From contig JAZNBV010000082.1 in assembly GCA_045587205.1 (NCBI GenBank), positions 1 to 38,650 on the forward strand: 38,650 nt of DNA, in the 5' to 3' direction. Shown in pieces: positions 7,466-15,435 of the stretch. Position 1 is the first letter of the stretch; every line of letters begins with the position of its first letter. A program made the position numbers and the translations under genes. The stretch is from SIG78 sp045587205 (GTDB lineage Bacteria; Verrucomicrobiota; Lentisphaeria; Victivallales; Victivallaceae). Under the pieces are notes generated by a model. That model worked only from the letters and a program-made list of their open reading frames with translations. It made no database searches and was not told the origin of the DNA.

Positions 7466-7502
7466 GGCATATTACTGCCGTTTGCTGCGATATGCCTTTA
7501 TA
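7466..7502. terminator. Hairpin after the DUF4838 genes
   Basis: AAAGGCATAT and ATATGCCTTT form a 10-bp stem around a GC-rich loop, between the end of the DUF4838 gene (7515) and the rpmH promoter. The T-run is poor on both strands, so it may be a weak terminator or a 3'-end stabiliser. Confidence 0.45.
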
Positions 7503-7514
7503 TCCTGATATGCT

Positions 7515-9371
7515 TTATGCGTCCTTGCTCAAGATCCCCTGACTGTGTTTTATGATATACGCATCTTCCCAATCCAGACCGAAGTGCAGCCATTTTTTGC
7601 CTTCTTCCAACTGCTGGATGAGCTTGTTGGTATAACTGTTGAAACTTGCCATACGCAGCACCGGGCGTTTTGAGCATTTGCTCTGTGCCCATTTCTGGAA
7701 CGCTCTGGCTTCTTTGACTCCGGCCTTTCCGGCGTTATAATCGTCAAAGAAGGTCTTGAAGCGCACCAGATATTCCATCCACAGCACCAGATCTTTGCGG
7801 AACTCGTCGCGCGGCATCTTGCTGCAGAGTTTTTCTGCCATACGTTTGGCTGCTTTGTAATCCTTGAGTTCAGTACGGTTGAAAAGACTGTACGGGTAGG
7901 GAATGTGGCATTTGCCTGCGGACATTACAATCTTTTCCAGTTTTTTATAGAAGCGTTTGCCTTCGGCAGCATCATCATTGAACAATGCCTTGTACATCCG
8001 GTCAAGCACAGCGTTGCGTTTTTTGCCATAGAGCGCATTGGCCATAGTGTAATAGTTTACGCCATATACGCTCCAGTGCGGCAGATGAAACTGGGTGATT
8101 ACGCCATCGACATTGTTTTTGGCGTAGAATGATGCTTCGTCAAAGATTTTTCCGGTGTGTATCATCGGCAGTGATATGTAGAAATTCACCCCCATATAAT
8201 ACTCATAGATCATTACTTTGCCGCCGTTTTTCACATTTGCCCAGGCTTTGATATCCTGTGCGTAACGCGAATTTACCGGACATTCCGGATCATCTATTTT
8301 ATGGTTGATGCAGCGCCAGTAATTTGCCATTGCCACGGTCATACCTTTTTCCAGAGTCATACCTTCAGTGGGGTAGCAGTAGTTGATGTAAGCGCAGAAT
8401 GTTACGTTAAGGTTGCAGTTTTCCTCTTTCAGACGGCGGTTCACATAGCGGAGCAGATCGTGGAAAATTTCTCCTGCAAGATAGACGTGTTCAGCAAGGC
8501 TGTAGAGTTCGCCCTTGCGGTTTTTATCGTAGAATTTACTGCATTCGGCACATTCGCACCAGCCGAATCCGTCGTTGGGGTTGAGTCCGACGTGGGTGAC
8601 TTCCGGGTGTTTTTTGCCGTATTCTATCAGATTTTTTACCAGTTCTTCGCGCAATGCGGGGTTGGTAGTGCATAACTGTTCGCTCAAAAGCAGAGCACTT
8701 TTTGACGAACTCGGTTTGATGCGTTCGCCGTTGCGTTCGGCAAAAAATTCCGGATGTTCGGCGGCGTATTTTTCTGCCGGGATAAGATAGCTGAAATTGT
8801 GGTGTCCGCTTTCGATGGTGATGCCGCGCACCCGGTAAAAGTCGAGCATATCCTCATCGATCTGATCATAATATTTCATCCAGGTCTGGAGATAATTCAA
8901 TTTATTTTTGACCATCCAGTCGGCAATAATATAATTATCTTCGCTGACCGGAAATTCCTGTACAAAACCTCTTATACTGCAGAGCGGGACACGGTTTCTG
9001 ATCAGATAACCGGTGGTTTTCAGCTGAACTTTGCCGCCGAACTGTTCGAGGGTGTCGCAGCCGGGTTCAAAGAAGGTGTAGCCGAGAAATTCTTCGGCAA
9101 AATCATACACTGCGTAAAGTATTTCCAGCGCGGTCGGGGCGGTAAATCTGATGCTGTTTTCAGATGCTTTTACCGAAAAACCTTTGAAACTTTCTCTGAC
9201 ATCAAAGATGATATCCACTGCCTGATCGGGATCGGCTTTGCCCGCAAAACGGGTAACCGTCAGCCGTTCAAGTTCATTGGCTGCCAGTTCCAGCTGCCCG
9301 TTGTCGGGCAGATTAACAAATTCCAGCCGTGAACGGCTGCTTAAAACAAGATTTTTTGCTTTTTTTGCCAT
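7515..9371 (-). CDS. DUF4838 domain protein, paralogue A (putative carbohydrate-active)
   Basis: The product is 618 residues with no signal peptide (it starts MAKKAKNLVL), so it is probably cytoplasmic. The N-terminal part (about 1-125) resembles the small alpha/beta domain that precedes glycosidase barrels (FTAPTALEILYAVYDFAEEFLGY). The central part, with LNPNDGFGWCECAECSKFYD, matches the DUF4838 pattern of a G-x-x-x-N-D-x-x-x-x-C-x-C-x-x-C region. DUF4838 proteins are common in Lentisphaerae, Planctomycetes and Bacteroidetes near polysaccharide genes and are thought to adopt a TIM-barrel hydrolase fold; catalytic residues are not established. It follows its paralogue by 15 nt, with AAAGGC upstream of the ATG, so the two are one operon. 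Confidence 0.8.
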   Translation of the reverse strand: MAKKAKNLVLSSRSRLEFVNLPDNGQLELAANELERLTVTRFAGKADPDQAVDIIFDVRESFKGFSVKASENSIRFTAPTALEILYAVYDFAEEFLGYTFFEPGCDTLEQFGGKVQLKTTGYLIRNRVPLCSIRGFVQEFPVSEDNYIIADWMVKNKLNYLQTWMKYYDQIDEDMLDFYRVRGITIESGHHNFSYLIPAEKYAAEHPEFFAERNGERIKPSSSKSALLLSEQLCTTNPALREELVKNLIEYGKKHPEVTHVGLNPNDGFGWCECAECSKFYDKNRKGELYSLAEHVYLAGEIFHDLLRYVNRRLKEENCNLNVTFCAYINYCYPTEGMTLEKGMTVAMANYWRCINHKIDDPECPVNSRYAQDIKAWANVKNGGKVMIYEYYMGVNFYISLPMIHTGKIFDEASFYAKNNVDGVITQFHLPHWSVYGVNYYTMANALYGKKRNAVLDRMYKALFNDDAAEGKRFYKKLEKIVMSAGKCHIPYPYSLFNRTELKDYKAAKRMAEKLCSKMPRDEFRKDLVLWMEYLVRFKTFFDDYNAGKAGVKEARAFQKWAQSKCSKRPVLRMASFNSYTNKLIQQLEEGKKWLHFGLDWEDAYIIKHSQGILSKDA

Positions 9372-9386
9372 TTTTTTGCCTTTGTA

Positions 9387-11234
9387 TCACTTAAATATAG
9401 TTTGAGTATGCTTTATAACGTATGCATCTTCCCAATCCAATCCGAAATGCAGCCATTTTTTGCCTTCGGAAATCATCTTTTCGATTTGACCGGTATAGCG
9501 GTTGAACGATGCAAAGCGCAATATCCGTCTGCCGCTGCATTTATCGGTTGCCCATTTGCGGAACTTCTGCAGCTCTTTCACCCCGGCTTTGCCGGCGTGA
9601 TAATTGTCGAAGAAAGTCTTGAACCTCAACAGATATTCTGTCCACAGCACCAGATTCTGCCGGTATTCATCACGCGGGAGTTTTTTGCAGAGTGCTTTTG
9701 CCATTTCGTGAAGTTTTTCGTAGTCTTTGAGTTTGGTACGGCTGAAGAGCGCATACGGGTAGGGTATATGGCACGCGCCGGCACTATGCACGAGTTTGTT
9801 GACTTTACTGAAAAAGCGTTTGCCTTCTTCAACATCTTTGCCGAACAGCGCGTTCCACATCCGTTTGTGGGTGGTGCTGCGTTTTTTGTCGTACAAGGCA
9901 TTTGCCATACAATAATAGTTTATACCGTAAACGTGCCAGTGCGGAATGTGGAACTGGGTTGAAAAACCGTCAACACCGAGTTCTTTATAGTATTTTATTT
10001 CATCAAAAATCCAGTCGGTAAAGACCATCGGCAGTGAAATGTAGAAATTTACCCCCATAAGATACTCATAAATGCCGAAAGTTCCGCCGTTTTTGACTTT
10101 CAGCCAGCTTTTGAGGTCTTCCGCATAATGTGAGTTGACAGGACACGCCGGATCGTTGATTTTGTGGTTGATGCACCGCCAGTAGTTGGCAAGTCCGCTG
10201 CCCATACCCTTGTCCAGAGTCATACCTTCACTGGGGCGGCAGTAGTTTATGTATGCGCCGAACCCGAGTTTGATCTGGCAGTTTTCTTCCCGCAGCCGCC
10301 GGTTGACATATTTGACCAGCTGGTGATAGATGCCGCTTGCCGGATAAACGTGTTCGGAAAGGCTGTAAAGATCGCCTTTGCGGGTTTTGTCATAGTATTT
10401 GGAACACTCTGCACACTCGCACCAGCCGAAGCCGTCGTTGGGCGATAAGCCGATCGATTTGAGTTTGGGGTGGGTTTTGCTGTATTCGATGATGTTTTTG
10501 ACCAGTTCTTCGCGCAGGATCGGATTGGTTGTACACAATTGCTGACTCAAAAGCAAGCCGGTACCCTTATCGTCGGGTTTGATGCGCTGACCGTTTCTTT
10601 CGGCAAAAAATTCCGGGTGGTCGGCATATTTATCAGTAGGGATAAGAAAACTGAAGTTGTGGCCGCCACCGGTGATCCCAATACCACGCAAATCAAAATA
10701 ATTCTGCAGATCTTCAGTTATATCTTCGTAATATTTCATCCAGGTTGCGAGGGTGTTGAGTTTGTTTTTGACCATCCAGTCGGCAATGATGTAATCTTCG
10801 TCGCTGAACGGAAACTCCTGCACCATAGTTCTTATTGCCAATGCCGGCTTGCGGTTGCGGATAATGTATTTATTGACCGGCAGAGTTACTTTGCCGCCGA
10901 ATTCATCCAGTGAATCGATGCCCGGCTCAAAAAAACAATAGCCGAGGTATTCTTCCGCAAAATCATACACTGCGTAAAGTATTTCCAGCGCGGTCGGGGC
11001 GGTGAATTCCAATGCGTTTTTCAATGCTTTTACTGAAAAGCCTTCCGCAGAGTCGGTTACATTGAAAAATATCCCGATCACCTGATCAGGCTCTTTTTTG
11101 CCTGTGCTGAAACGGGTCAGAACCAGCCGTTCAAGTTCATTGGCTGCCAGTTCCAGCTGTTTATCGCTTATGTCACTTGCAAAATCCAGCCGTGAACGGT
11201 GTGATAAAGTCAGGTACAGAGGTTTATTTTTCAT
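9387..11234 (-). CDS. DUF4838 domain protein, paralogue B (putative carbohydrate-active)
   Basis: The product is 615 residues and aligns end to end with paralogue A downstream: same N-terminal domain (FTAPTALEILYAVYDFAEEYLGY), same LSPNDGFGWCECAECSKYYD motif, same ending (KKWLHFGLDWEDAY). It also lacks a signal peptide. By eye about half or more of the residues are shared, and some DNA stretches are identical. AAAGGAA lies upstream of the ATG. The pair probably arose by tandem duplication and may act on related glycans or as a heteromer. The substrate is unknown and no transporter or sensor adjoins. An alternative reading as a non-catalytic binding protein cannot be excluded. Confidence 0.8.
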   Translation of the reverse strand: MKNKPLYLTLSHRSRLDFASDISDKQLELAANELERLVLTRFSTGKKEPDQVIGIFFNVTDSAEGFSVKALKNALEFTAPTALEILYAVYDFAEEYLGYCFFEPGIDSLDEFGGKVTLPVNKYIIRNRKPALAIRTMVQEFPFSDEDYIIADWMVKNKLNTLATWMKYYEDITEDLQNYFDLRGIGITGGGHNFSFLIPTDKYADHPEFFAERNGQRIKPDDKGTGLLLSQQLCTTNPILREELVKNIIEYSKTHPKLKSIGLSPNDGFGWCECAECSKYYDKTRKGDLYSLSEHVYPASGIYHQLVKYVNRRLREENCQIKLGFGAYINYCRPSEGMTLDKGMGSGLANYWRCINHKINDPACPVNSHYAEDLKSWLKVKNGGTFGIYEYLMGVNFYISLPMVFTDWIFDEIKYYKELGVDGFSTQFHIPHWHVYGINYYCMANALYDKKRSTTHKRMWNALFGKDVEEGKRFFSKVNKLVHSAGACHIPYPYALFSRTKLKDYEKLHEMAKALCKKLPRDEYRQNLVLWTEYLLRFKTFFDNYHAGKAGVKELQKFRKWATDKCSGRRILRFASFNRYTGQIEKMISEGKKWLHFGLDWEDAYVIKHTQTIFK

Positions 11235-11274
11235 ACTTAATTCCTTTGTTGGGACATTGTTTAATATACAATAT

Positions 11275-11309
11275 AGCAGAAAACGGCGTTTTTTCCACCG
11301 TTTTCTGCT
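11275..11309. terminator. Hairpin between fusA2-type gene and DUF4838 operon
   Basis: AGCAGAAAACGG (11275-11286) pairs with CCGTTTTCTGCT (11298-11309), a 12-bp perfect stem. It lies after the minus-strand EF-G-like gene and before DUF4838 paralogue B. It lacks a clear T-run, so it may be an inefficient terminator or a processing structure. Confidence 0.5.
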
Positions 11310-11345
11310 TTATTGATTGTAATTTCCCGTTAAAGAGAAAATATT

Positions 11346-13364
11346 TTATTCTTCTTCCGCCTCGGATTGATGTGCCGCAATAATATCGCCTGCCACATTG
11401 CCCGGAACCTGTTCGTAGCGGGCAAATTCCATTTCAAACGAGCCGCGTCCGCCGGTCATACTGCGGATCTCGGTGGCATATTTTGCCATTTCCGCCAGCG
11501 GGACTTCGGCATTGACCACCTGCATACCTTCTTCGCTGGTCAGCCCCAGAATACGTCCGCGCTTGTGATTGAGGTCGCCTGAAATATCCCCGGTGTAGGA
11601 TTCCGGAATAATGATCTTGACTGCCATAACCGGTTCAAGCAATACCGGTTTAGCCATTTTCATAGCTTCTTTGAACGCCGTGCGGCTGGCGATCTTGAAC
11701 GCCATTTCGTTGGAGTCCACGGGGTGATATTTGCCGTCGTACACGGTAACTTTCACATTCTGCACCGGGCATCCGACCAGCGGACCTCTGGCAAGCATTT
11801 CCATAACTCCTTTTTCCACGGCGGGGATAAAGTTTTTGGGAATGTTGCCGCCGACCACTTCATTGGCAAATTCGTATCCGTCGGCATAAGGCTCGATCCG
11901 GAGATGCACTTCGGCAAACTGCCCGGAGCCGCCGGTCTGCTTTTTGTGGCGGTAACTGGCATCGCCATTGCCGGTGATGGTTTCGCGGTACGGCACTTTG
12001 GGGATGGCAAATTCTGCGGAAACCTTGTACTGTTCGTGCAGTTTTTTGCCCACCACAGCCAGATGCTGGTCGCCCATACCGGAGAGCAGCAGTTCGTTGC
12101 TTTCTTCGCTGCGCTTGAGTGTGACAGTCGGGTCACATTCGGCTATTTTTGCCAGACCGCCGGCGATCTTTTCATCTTCACCGGGTTTACTGGCAGTCAC
12201 CGCGTAAGACATAACCGGTTTGGGAAAATCGATTGCCGCCAGCGGTTTGGTTTCTGCCGCACTGGAAAGCGTATGGTTGGTTTTGGTGCTCTTGAGTTTG
12301 GCAATTGCCACAATGCTGCCGGGGCCGGCTTCAGTACAGTGCGCGGAAGTTTTGCCGTTCATAAAAAGCATCTGACCGATGCGTTCCTTGCTCTGATTGT
12401 TGACATTGAATACATCGCTGTCGGATTTGAAAACTCCGGAAAATACGCGCATAAATGCCAGCTGACCGATAAATGAATCGTTCAGCGATTTGAAGATCTG
12501 CCCAACTGCAGTACCGTCTTCAGCAACAGTTATTGCATTGCCGCCGGCATCTTTGATATCTTTGCGGTCGGTCGGGGCAGGGAAAACCTTGATAATGCCG
12601 TCCATAAGTTCATCGATACCGATATCTTTTGCCACGCTGCCGACAAAAATCGGGATCGCTTTGCAGGCGTGAACGGCGGCAACCAGACCTTTGGAGATCT
12701 CTTCATCGGTGAGTTCTTCGCCATCCAGATAGCGCATCATCAATTCTTCATCGGTTTCGGCAATAACATCCATCCACAACGCGCGGCATTCGGCAACCTG
12801 ATCGGCAATTTCAGAAGGTATATCTTTATCAAAAAGAACATTGACGACCCGGCTGAAATCGCTTTCGGAACCGACCGGGTAATAGAGTGGAATAATCACA
12901 TTTTTGCCGTGATTGCCGCGCATAGCTTCCAGAGTGGCGGCAAAATCGGCGCGGTCGCGGTCAAGACGGTTGACAAATGCTGCACGCGGTTTGCCTGCCA
13001 GACGCGCATATTTCCAGGCGCGTGCTGTACCGACCTGCGGACCGTCAACCGCATCAATAATGACCAATGCTGCATCAGATGCTGCGTAGGAGGCTGTCAC
13101 TTCGCCGAGAAATTCACCGTAACCGGGGGTGTCGGCAAAGAAAAACTGGTGATCTTTCCAGGAAGTATCCATCTGGGTGGCGTAAATGGAGCCGCCGCGT
13201 TCCTGTTCTTCGGGGGTAAAGTCTGAAATCGTGTTCTTATTTTCAACCGCTCCGCGGCGTGATATACCCTTGCCTTTGAAAACGAGCATTTCAGCGAGGG
13301 TGGTTTTGCCGCTGCCGGCGTGACCGGCAATAGCGAAATTGCGGATTTCTGCAGCTTTCTTCAT
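11346..13364 (-). CDS. EF-G-like translational GTPase (FusA2 type)
   Basis: The product is 672 residues, like the EF-G2/FusA2 group (about 660-700). The GTPase domain has the P-loop GHAGSGKT (14-21), a switch I stretch TPEEQERGGSI (50-60), the G3 motif DTPGY (78-82) and G4 NRLD (132-135, Arg instead of the usual Lys). Domains II-V follow; domain IV has YRHKKQTGGSGQFAEVHL and GGNIPKNFIPAVEKG. It is not the housekeeping EF-G because of the divergent G-motifs and the lack of rpsL/rpsG/tuf neighbours. The family's exact role is unsettled; some members bind ribosomes and GTP without promoting translocation. GGAAAG lies upstream of the ATG. A roughly 205-nt structured leader and an overlapping short reading frame suggest regulated translation. 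Confidence 0.9.
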   Translation of the reverse strand: MKKAAEIRNFAIAGHAGSGKTTLAEMLVFKGKGISRRGAVENKNTISDFTPEEQERGGSIYATQMDTSWKDHQFFFADTPGYGEFLGEVTASYAASDAALVIIDAVDGPQVGTARAWKYARLAGKPRAAFVNRLDRDRADFAATLEAMRGNHGKNVIIPLYYPVGSESDFSRVVNVLFDKDIPSEIADQVAECRALWMDVIAETDEELMMRYLDGEELTDEEISKGLVAAVHACKAIPIFVGSVAKDIGIDELMDGIIKVFPAPTDRKDIKDAGGNAITVAEDGTAVGQIFKSLNDSFIGQLAFMRVFSGVFKSDSDVFNVNNQSKERIGQMLFMNGKTSAHCTEAGPGSIVAIAKLKSTKTNHTLSSAAETKPLAAIDFPKPVMSYAVTASKPGEDEKIAGGLAKIAECDPTVTLKRSEESNELLLSGMGDQHLAVVGKKLHEQYKVSAEFAIPKVPYRETITGNGDASYRHKKQTGGSGQFAEVHLRIEPYADGYEFANEVVGGNIPKNFIPAVEKGVMEMLARGPLVGCPVQNVKVTVYDGKYHPVDSNEMAFKIASRTAFKEAMKMAKPVLLEPVMAVKIIIPESYTGDISGDLNHKRGRILGLTSEEGMQVVNAEVPLAEMAKYATEIRSMTGGRGSFEMEFARYEQVPGNVAGDIIAAHQSEAEEE

Positions 13365-13393
13365 ATGTGTCTTTCCTTTCTTAAAAGATACAT
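13361..13393 (-). CDS. Possible 10-codon leader peptide overlapping the EF-G-like gene
   Basis: An ATG at 13393-13391, preceded by AAGG at 7 nt, opens a frame MYLLRKERHI whose TGA overlaps the EF-G-like start (ATGA). It would make translation of the GTPase coupled to a short upstream frame. It may be chance; the main gene has its own strong AAGGAAAG site within this frame. Confidence 0.25.
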   Translation of the reverse strand: MYLLRKERHI

Positions 13394-13569
13394 TGGAAAA
13401 CCTTGCCGGATCCAGGCCTTATTGCCGGTACCCGACTGGTTTTCGGGTTGAAAATATACCTGACAACTCCCGGCACTGCAGAAAGTTTATCTGCTGAAAA
13501 GCGACGCTCTCTGCGCCGGATGATACCGAGCAAAGCCCGTTAGGGAAAACCCCGACGGGCTTTGCTCTG
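13365..13569 (-). promoter_or_regulatory. Structured 5' leader of the EF-G-like gene
   Basis: If transcription starts from the promoter at 13575-13602, the transcript has about 205 nt before the start codon. It begins with a perfect 13-bp hairpin, GAGCAAAGCCCGT with its inverse (13566-13528), and contains further pairings: GCAG/CTGC, TGCCGG/CCGGCA around a CCCG/CGGG hairpin. No T-run follows any stem, so it is not a simple terminator. I could not match it to a known riboswitch, 6S or SRP RNA. It could equally be a small RNA gene on either strand. Confidence 0.45.
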
Positions 13570-13574
13570 TCAAC

Positions 13575-13602
13575 ACAATAGCAGAGTATTTTAAAAAATC
13601 AA
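13575..13602 (-). promoter_or_regulatory. Candidate promoter of the EF-G-like gene
   Basis: On the minus strand TTGATT (13602-13597) and TATTGT (13580-13575) are separated by 16 nt. It sits back to back with the PP2C promoter. Confidence 0.45.
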
Positions 13603-13620
13603 AGAAAAAATATGGACATA

Positions 13621-13649
13621 TTGCAAAATAAGTGCTATTTTATTATAAA
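13621..13649 (+). promoter_or_regulatory. Promoter of the PP2C phosphatase gene
   Basis: TTGCAA (13621-13626) and TATAAA (13644-13649) are separated by exactly 17 nt, 63 nt before the start codon. Confidence 0.6.
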
Positions 13650-13712
13650 ATTCAATAAAAAACAGCATTTTTTTTCGGAAAAAGGCTTTTTCGGGTATTG
13701 GAAGGTGTGTAA

Positions 13713-14468
13713 ATGGCAGCAGAAACAATGCCGCAGCTGATTGCGGCGGGGGAAACTCATCAGGGTTGTGTAAGGCGGCACAATGAAGATAATTTCTTCT
13801 ATATGTCACTTTTTCCCGGATATTGTCTGGCTGCGGTAGCCGACGGTGTGGGCGGTCATTCCGGCGGCGAAATCGCCAGTTATCTGTGCTGTTACCGGCT
13901 GCTGGCAGATGCCAAAAAGTTTTTCCGTAAAAATCAACACCCGGAAGATGCTCAATTGGGAAATTTGCTGATGGAAAGTGTGGCGCGTGCCAATAATGAT
14001 ATTTATGCGGCAAACCGCGAGCGCCGGCGCCCTATACCGATGTGCACAACACTGGTGGCGGCACTTTTTACTCCGCAGATGGCGGTAGTGGTGCACGTCG
14101 GCGACAGCCGGGCATACTGCCTGCGCAACAATGAATGTATGCTTTTAACTATAGATCACACCGTTCAGAATGAATTGGTGGAAAGCGGCGTGACCGATCC
14201 CCAACAGCTGCCCGGATCGCACGTGATATCCAAGGCGGTGGGCACGGATAAGGTGCTCAAGCCGGAGATCCACACCTATTTCCGGCGCAAAGATGATAAA
14301 TATCTGCTCTGTTCCGACGGTTTGACTCATTACTGGGAAAACGAAGAACTGGCCGGGGTTTTGAGCAGCTGTTCCACGCCGCGGCAGGCCAATGACCGGC
14401 TGGTACGCGAAACTCTGCGGCGCGGTGCGGCGGATAATGTGACTGTGGTCACGGTTTTTCCGGAATAA
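13713..14468 (+). CDS. PP2C-family serine/threonine protein phosphatase
   Basis: The product is 251 residues, the size of bacterial Stp/PrpC enzymes, metal-dependent (Mn2+/Mg2+) phosphatases that remove phosphate from Ser/Thr. All metal-binding motifs are present: RRHNEDNF (21-28), ADGVGGH (43-49, Asp44/Gly45), GDSRAY (130-135), CSDGLT (200-205, Asp202) and the closing ADNVTVV (240-246, Asp241). No signal peptide or membrane segment, so it is cytoplasmic. GGAAGG precedes the ATG. No Hanks-type kinase is in the window. The gene lies 60 nt before a permease gene, and both face the VWA/GTPase operon, whose proteins might be targets, but that is only proximity. Confidence 0.95.
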   Translation: MAAETMPQLIAAGETHQGCVRRHNEDNFFYMSLFPGYCLAAVADGVGGHSGGEIASYLCCYRLLADAKKFFRKNQHPEDAQLGNLLMESVARANNDIYAANRERRRPIPMCTTLVAALFTPQMAVVVHVGDSRAYCLRNNECMLLTIDHTVQNELVESGVTDPQQLPGSHVISKAVGTDKVLKPEIHTYFRRKDDKYLLCSDGLTHYWENEELAGVLSSCSTPRQANDRLVRETLRRGAADNVTVVTVFPE

Positions 14469-14527
14469 GAACCCATTTTTTACTTCGACAGAATGATCCA
14501 TTTATTTGATCAGAAAGGATTTTTTTT

Positions 14528-15427
14528 ATGATTTTCGGTATTGTTGCTATGCTTTTAGTCGGTATAAGCTGGATCGTATGGGGCTATGTTGCAGGGGTAG
14601 CCAACCGGCGCAATTTGAATATGGAGCTGATGGTCGCCTGCAGTGCGGCGCTGGGTGCGGCAGTGAGTCTGCCTATTGCATTGGGTAAGGGATTGCCGGA
14701 TTTTACATCGCCTCAAGTGCTGGTTATTATGGGGTGGATCATACTGGGCGGCATATTGAATTTTGCTCAATTGCAGTTTATGAACAGGGCTATGAATTTC
14801 GGCCCCAACGGGATCATCTGGAGTATCATTCAGATGGGATTTATCTGCCCGTTTATTCTCGGTGTGTCATTTTTCGGCGAACCCTTGAGCTGGAGTTTTG
14901 TTGCCGGAGTGGTGCTGGTGATCGCGGCGCTGACGATTTTTGCCGTGGCCGGGGATAATACAGCCAAAGGCAAATGGATGTTTTTTACGCTGCTTTCGTT
15001 CCTTGCCACCTGCGGCTGCCAGAGTTGTCAGTACATACCTTCCAACCTTGCCGGAGTTGATCAGGTGCCGAGTATCTGGCGTACATTGGGATTTTTCAGT
15101 GGTCTGCTGCTGGGTTTTGTTATTACAATATGTGTCTCCGGCAATGTGCGCAAACAGATCGTTCCGCAGACGCGCAACAAGTACACCTGGATATATTCCG
15201 GACTTATTGTATCAGTGGAAGTGGCAACCTGTTCGCTGCTGCTCTATCCCGGGCTGGATGCTATGGCCAAGGCGGGGATCGGAGCTATTTCCACACAGCT
15301 GATGACCGCGTCGAGCATTGTAGCTTTTGAACTTTATGCCATATTGCTTTTGCGGGAAAAGCGCACGGTTATGCAGGTAATTGCCACTTTGCTCTGTCTG
15401 GCTTCGATCGCGGCGGTCTGTTTCTGA
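14528..15427 (+). CDS. DMT-superfamily (EamA-like) permease
   Basis: The product is 299 residues with about ten hydrophobic segments, arranged as two similar halves as in the drug/metabolite transporter superfamily. It starts directly with a membrane helix (MIFGIVAMLLVGISWIVWGY) and ends with one. Half one contains NFAQLQFMNRAMNFGPNGIIW, where DMT proteins have the repeat-boundary helix, and half two contains GAISTQLMTASSIVAFELYA, the equivalent position. AAAGGA lies 8 nt before the ATG. Substrate is unknown; sugars, amino acids or nucleotides are all seen in the superfamily. It may be co-transcribed with the PP2C gene. Its stop is only 8 nt from the stop of the convergent VWA gene, with no terminator between. 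Confidence 0.8.
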   Translation: MIFGIVAMLLVGISWIVWGYVAGVANRRNLNMELMVACSAALGAAVSLPIALGKGLPDFTSPQVLVIMGWIILGGILNFAQLQFMNRAMNFGPNGIIWSIIQMGFICPFILGVSFFGEPLSWSFVAGVVLVIAALTIFAVAGDNTAKGKWMFFTLLSFLATCGCQSCQYIPSNLAGVDQVPSIWRTLGFFSGLLLGFVITICVSGNVRKQIVPQTRNKYTWIYSGLIVSVEVATCSLLLYPGLDAMAKAGIGAISTQLMTASSIVAFELYAILLLREKRTVMQVIATLLCLASIAAVCF

Positions 15428-15435
15428 TCCGGAGT

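Noticed and set aside
13400..13566. Cobalamin riboswitch, 6S RNA or SRP RNA in the leader region
   Set aside because: AGGGAA and GGCACTG-like words occur but in the wrong order for a cobalamin riboswitch; no SRP GGAAG core and no 6S-like closing stem with central bubble were found.
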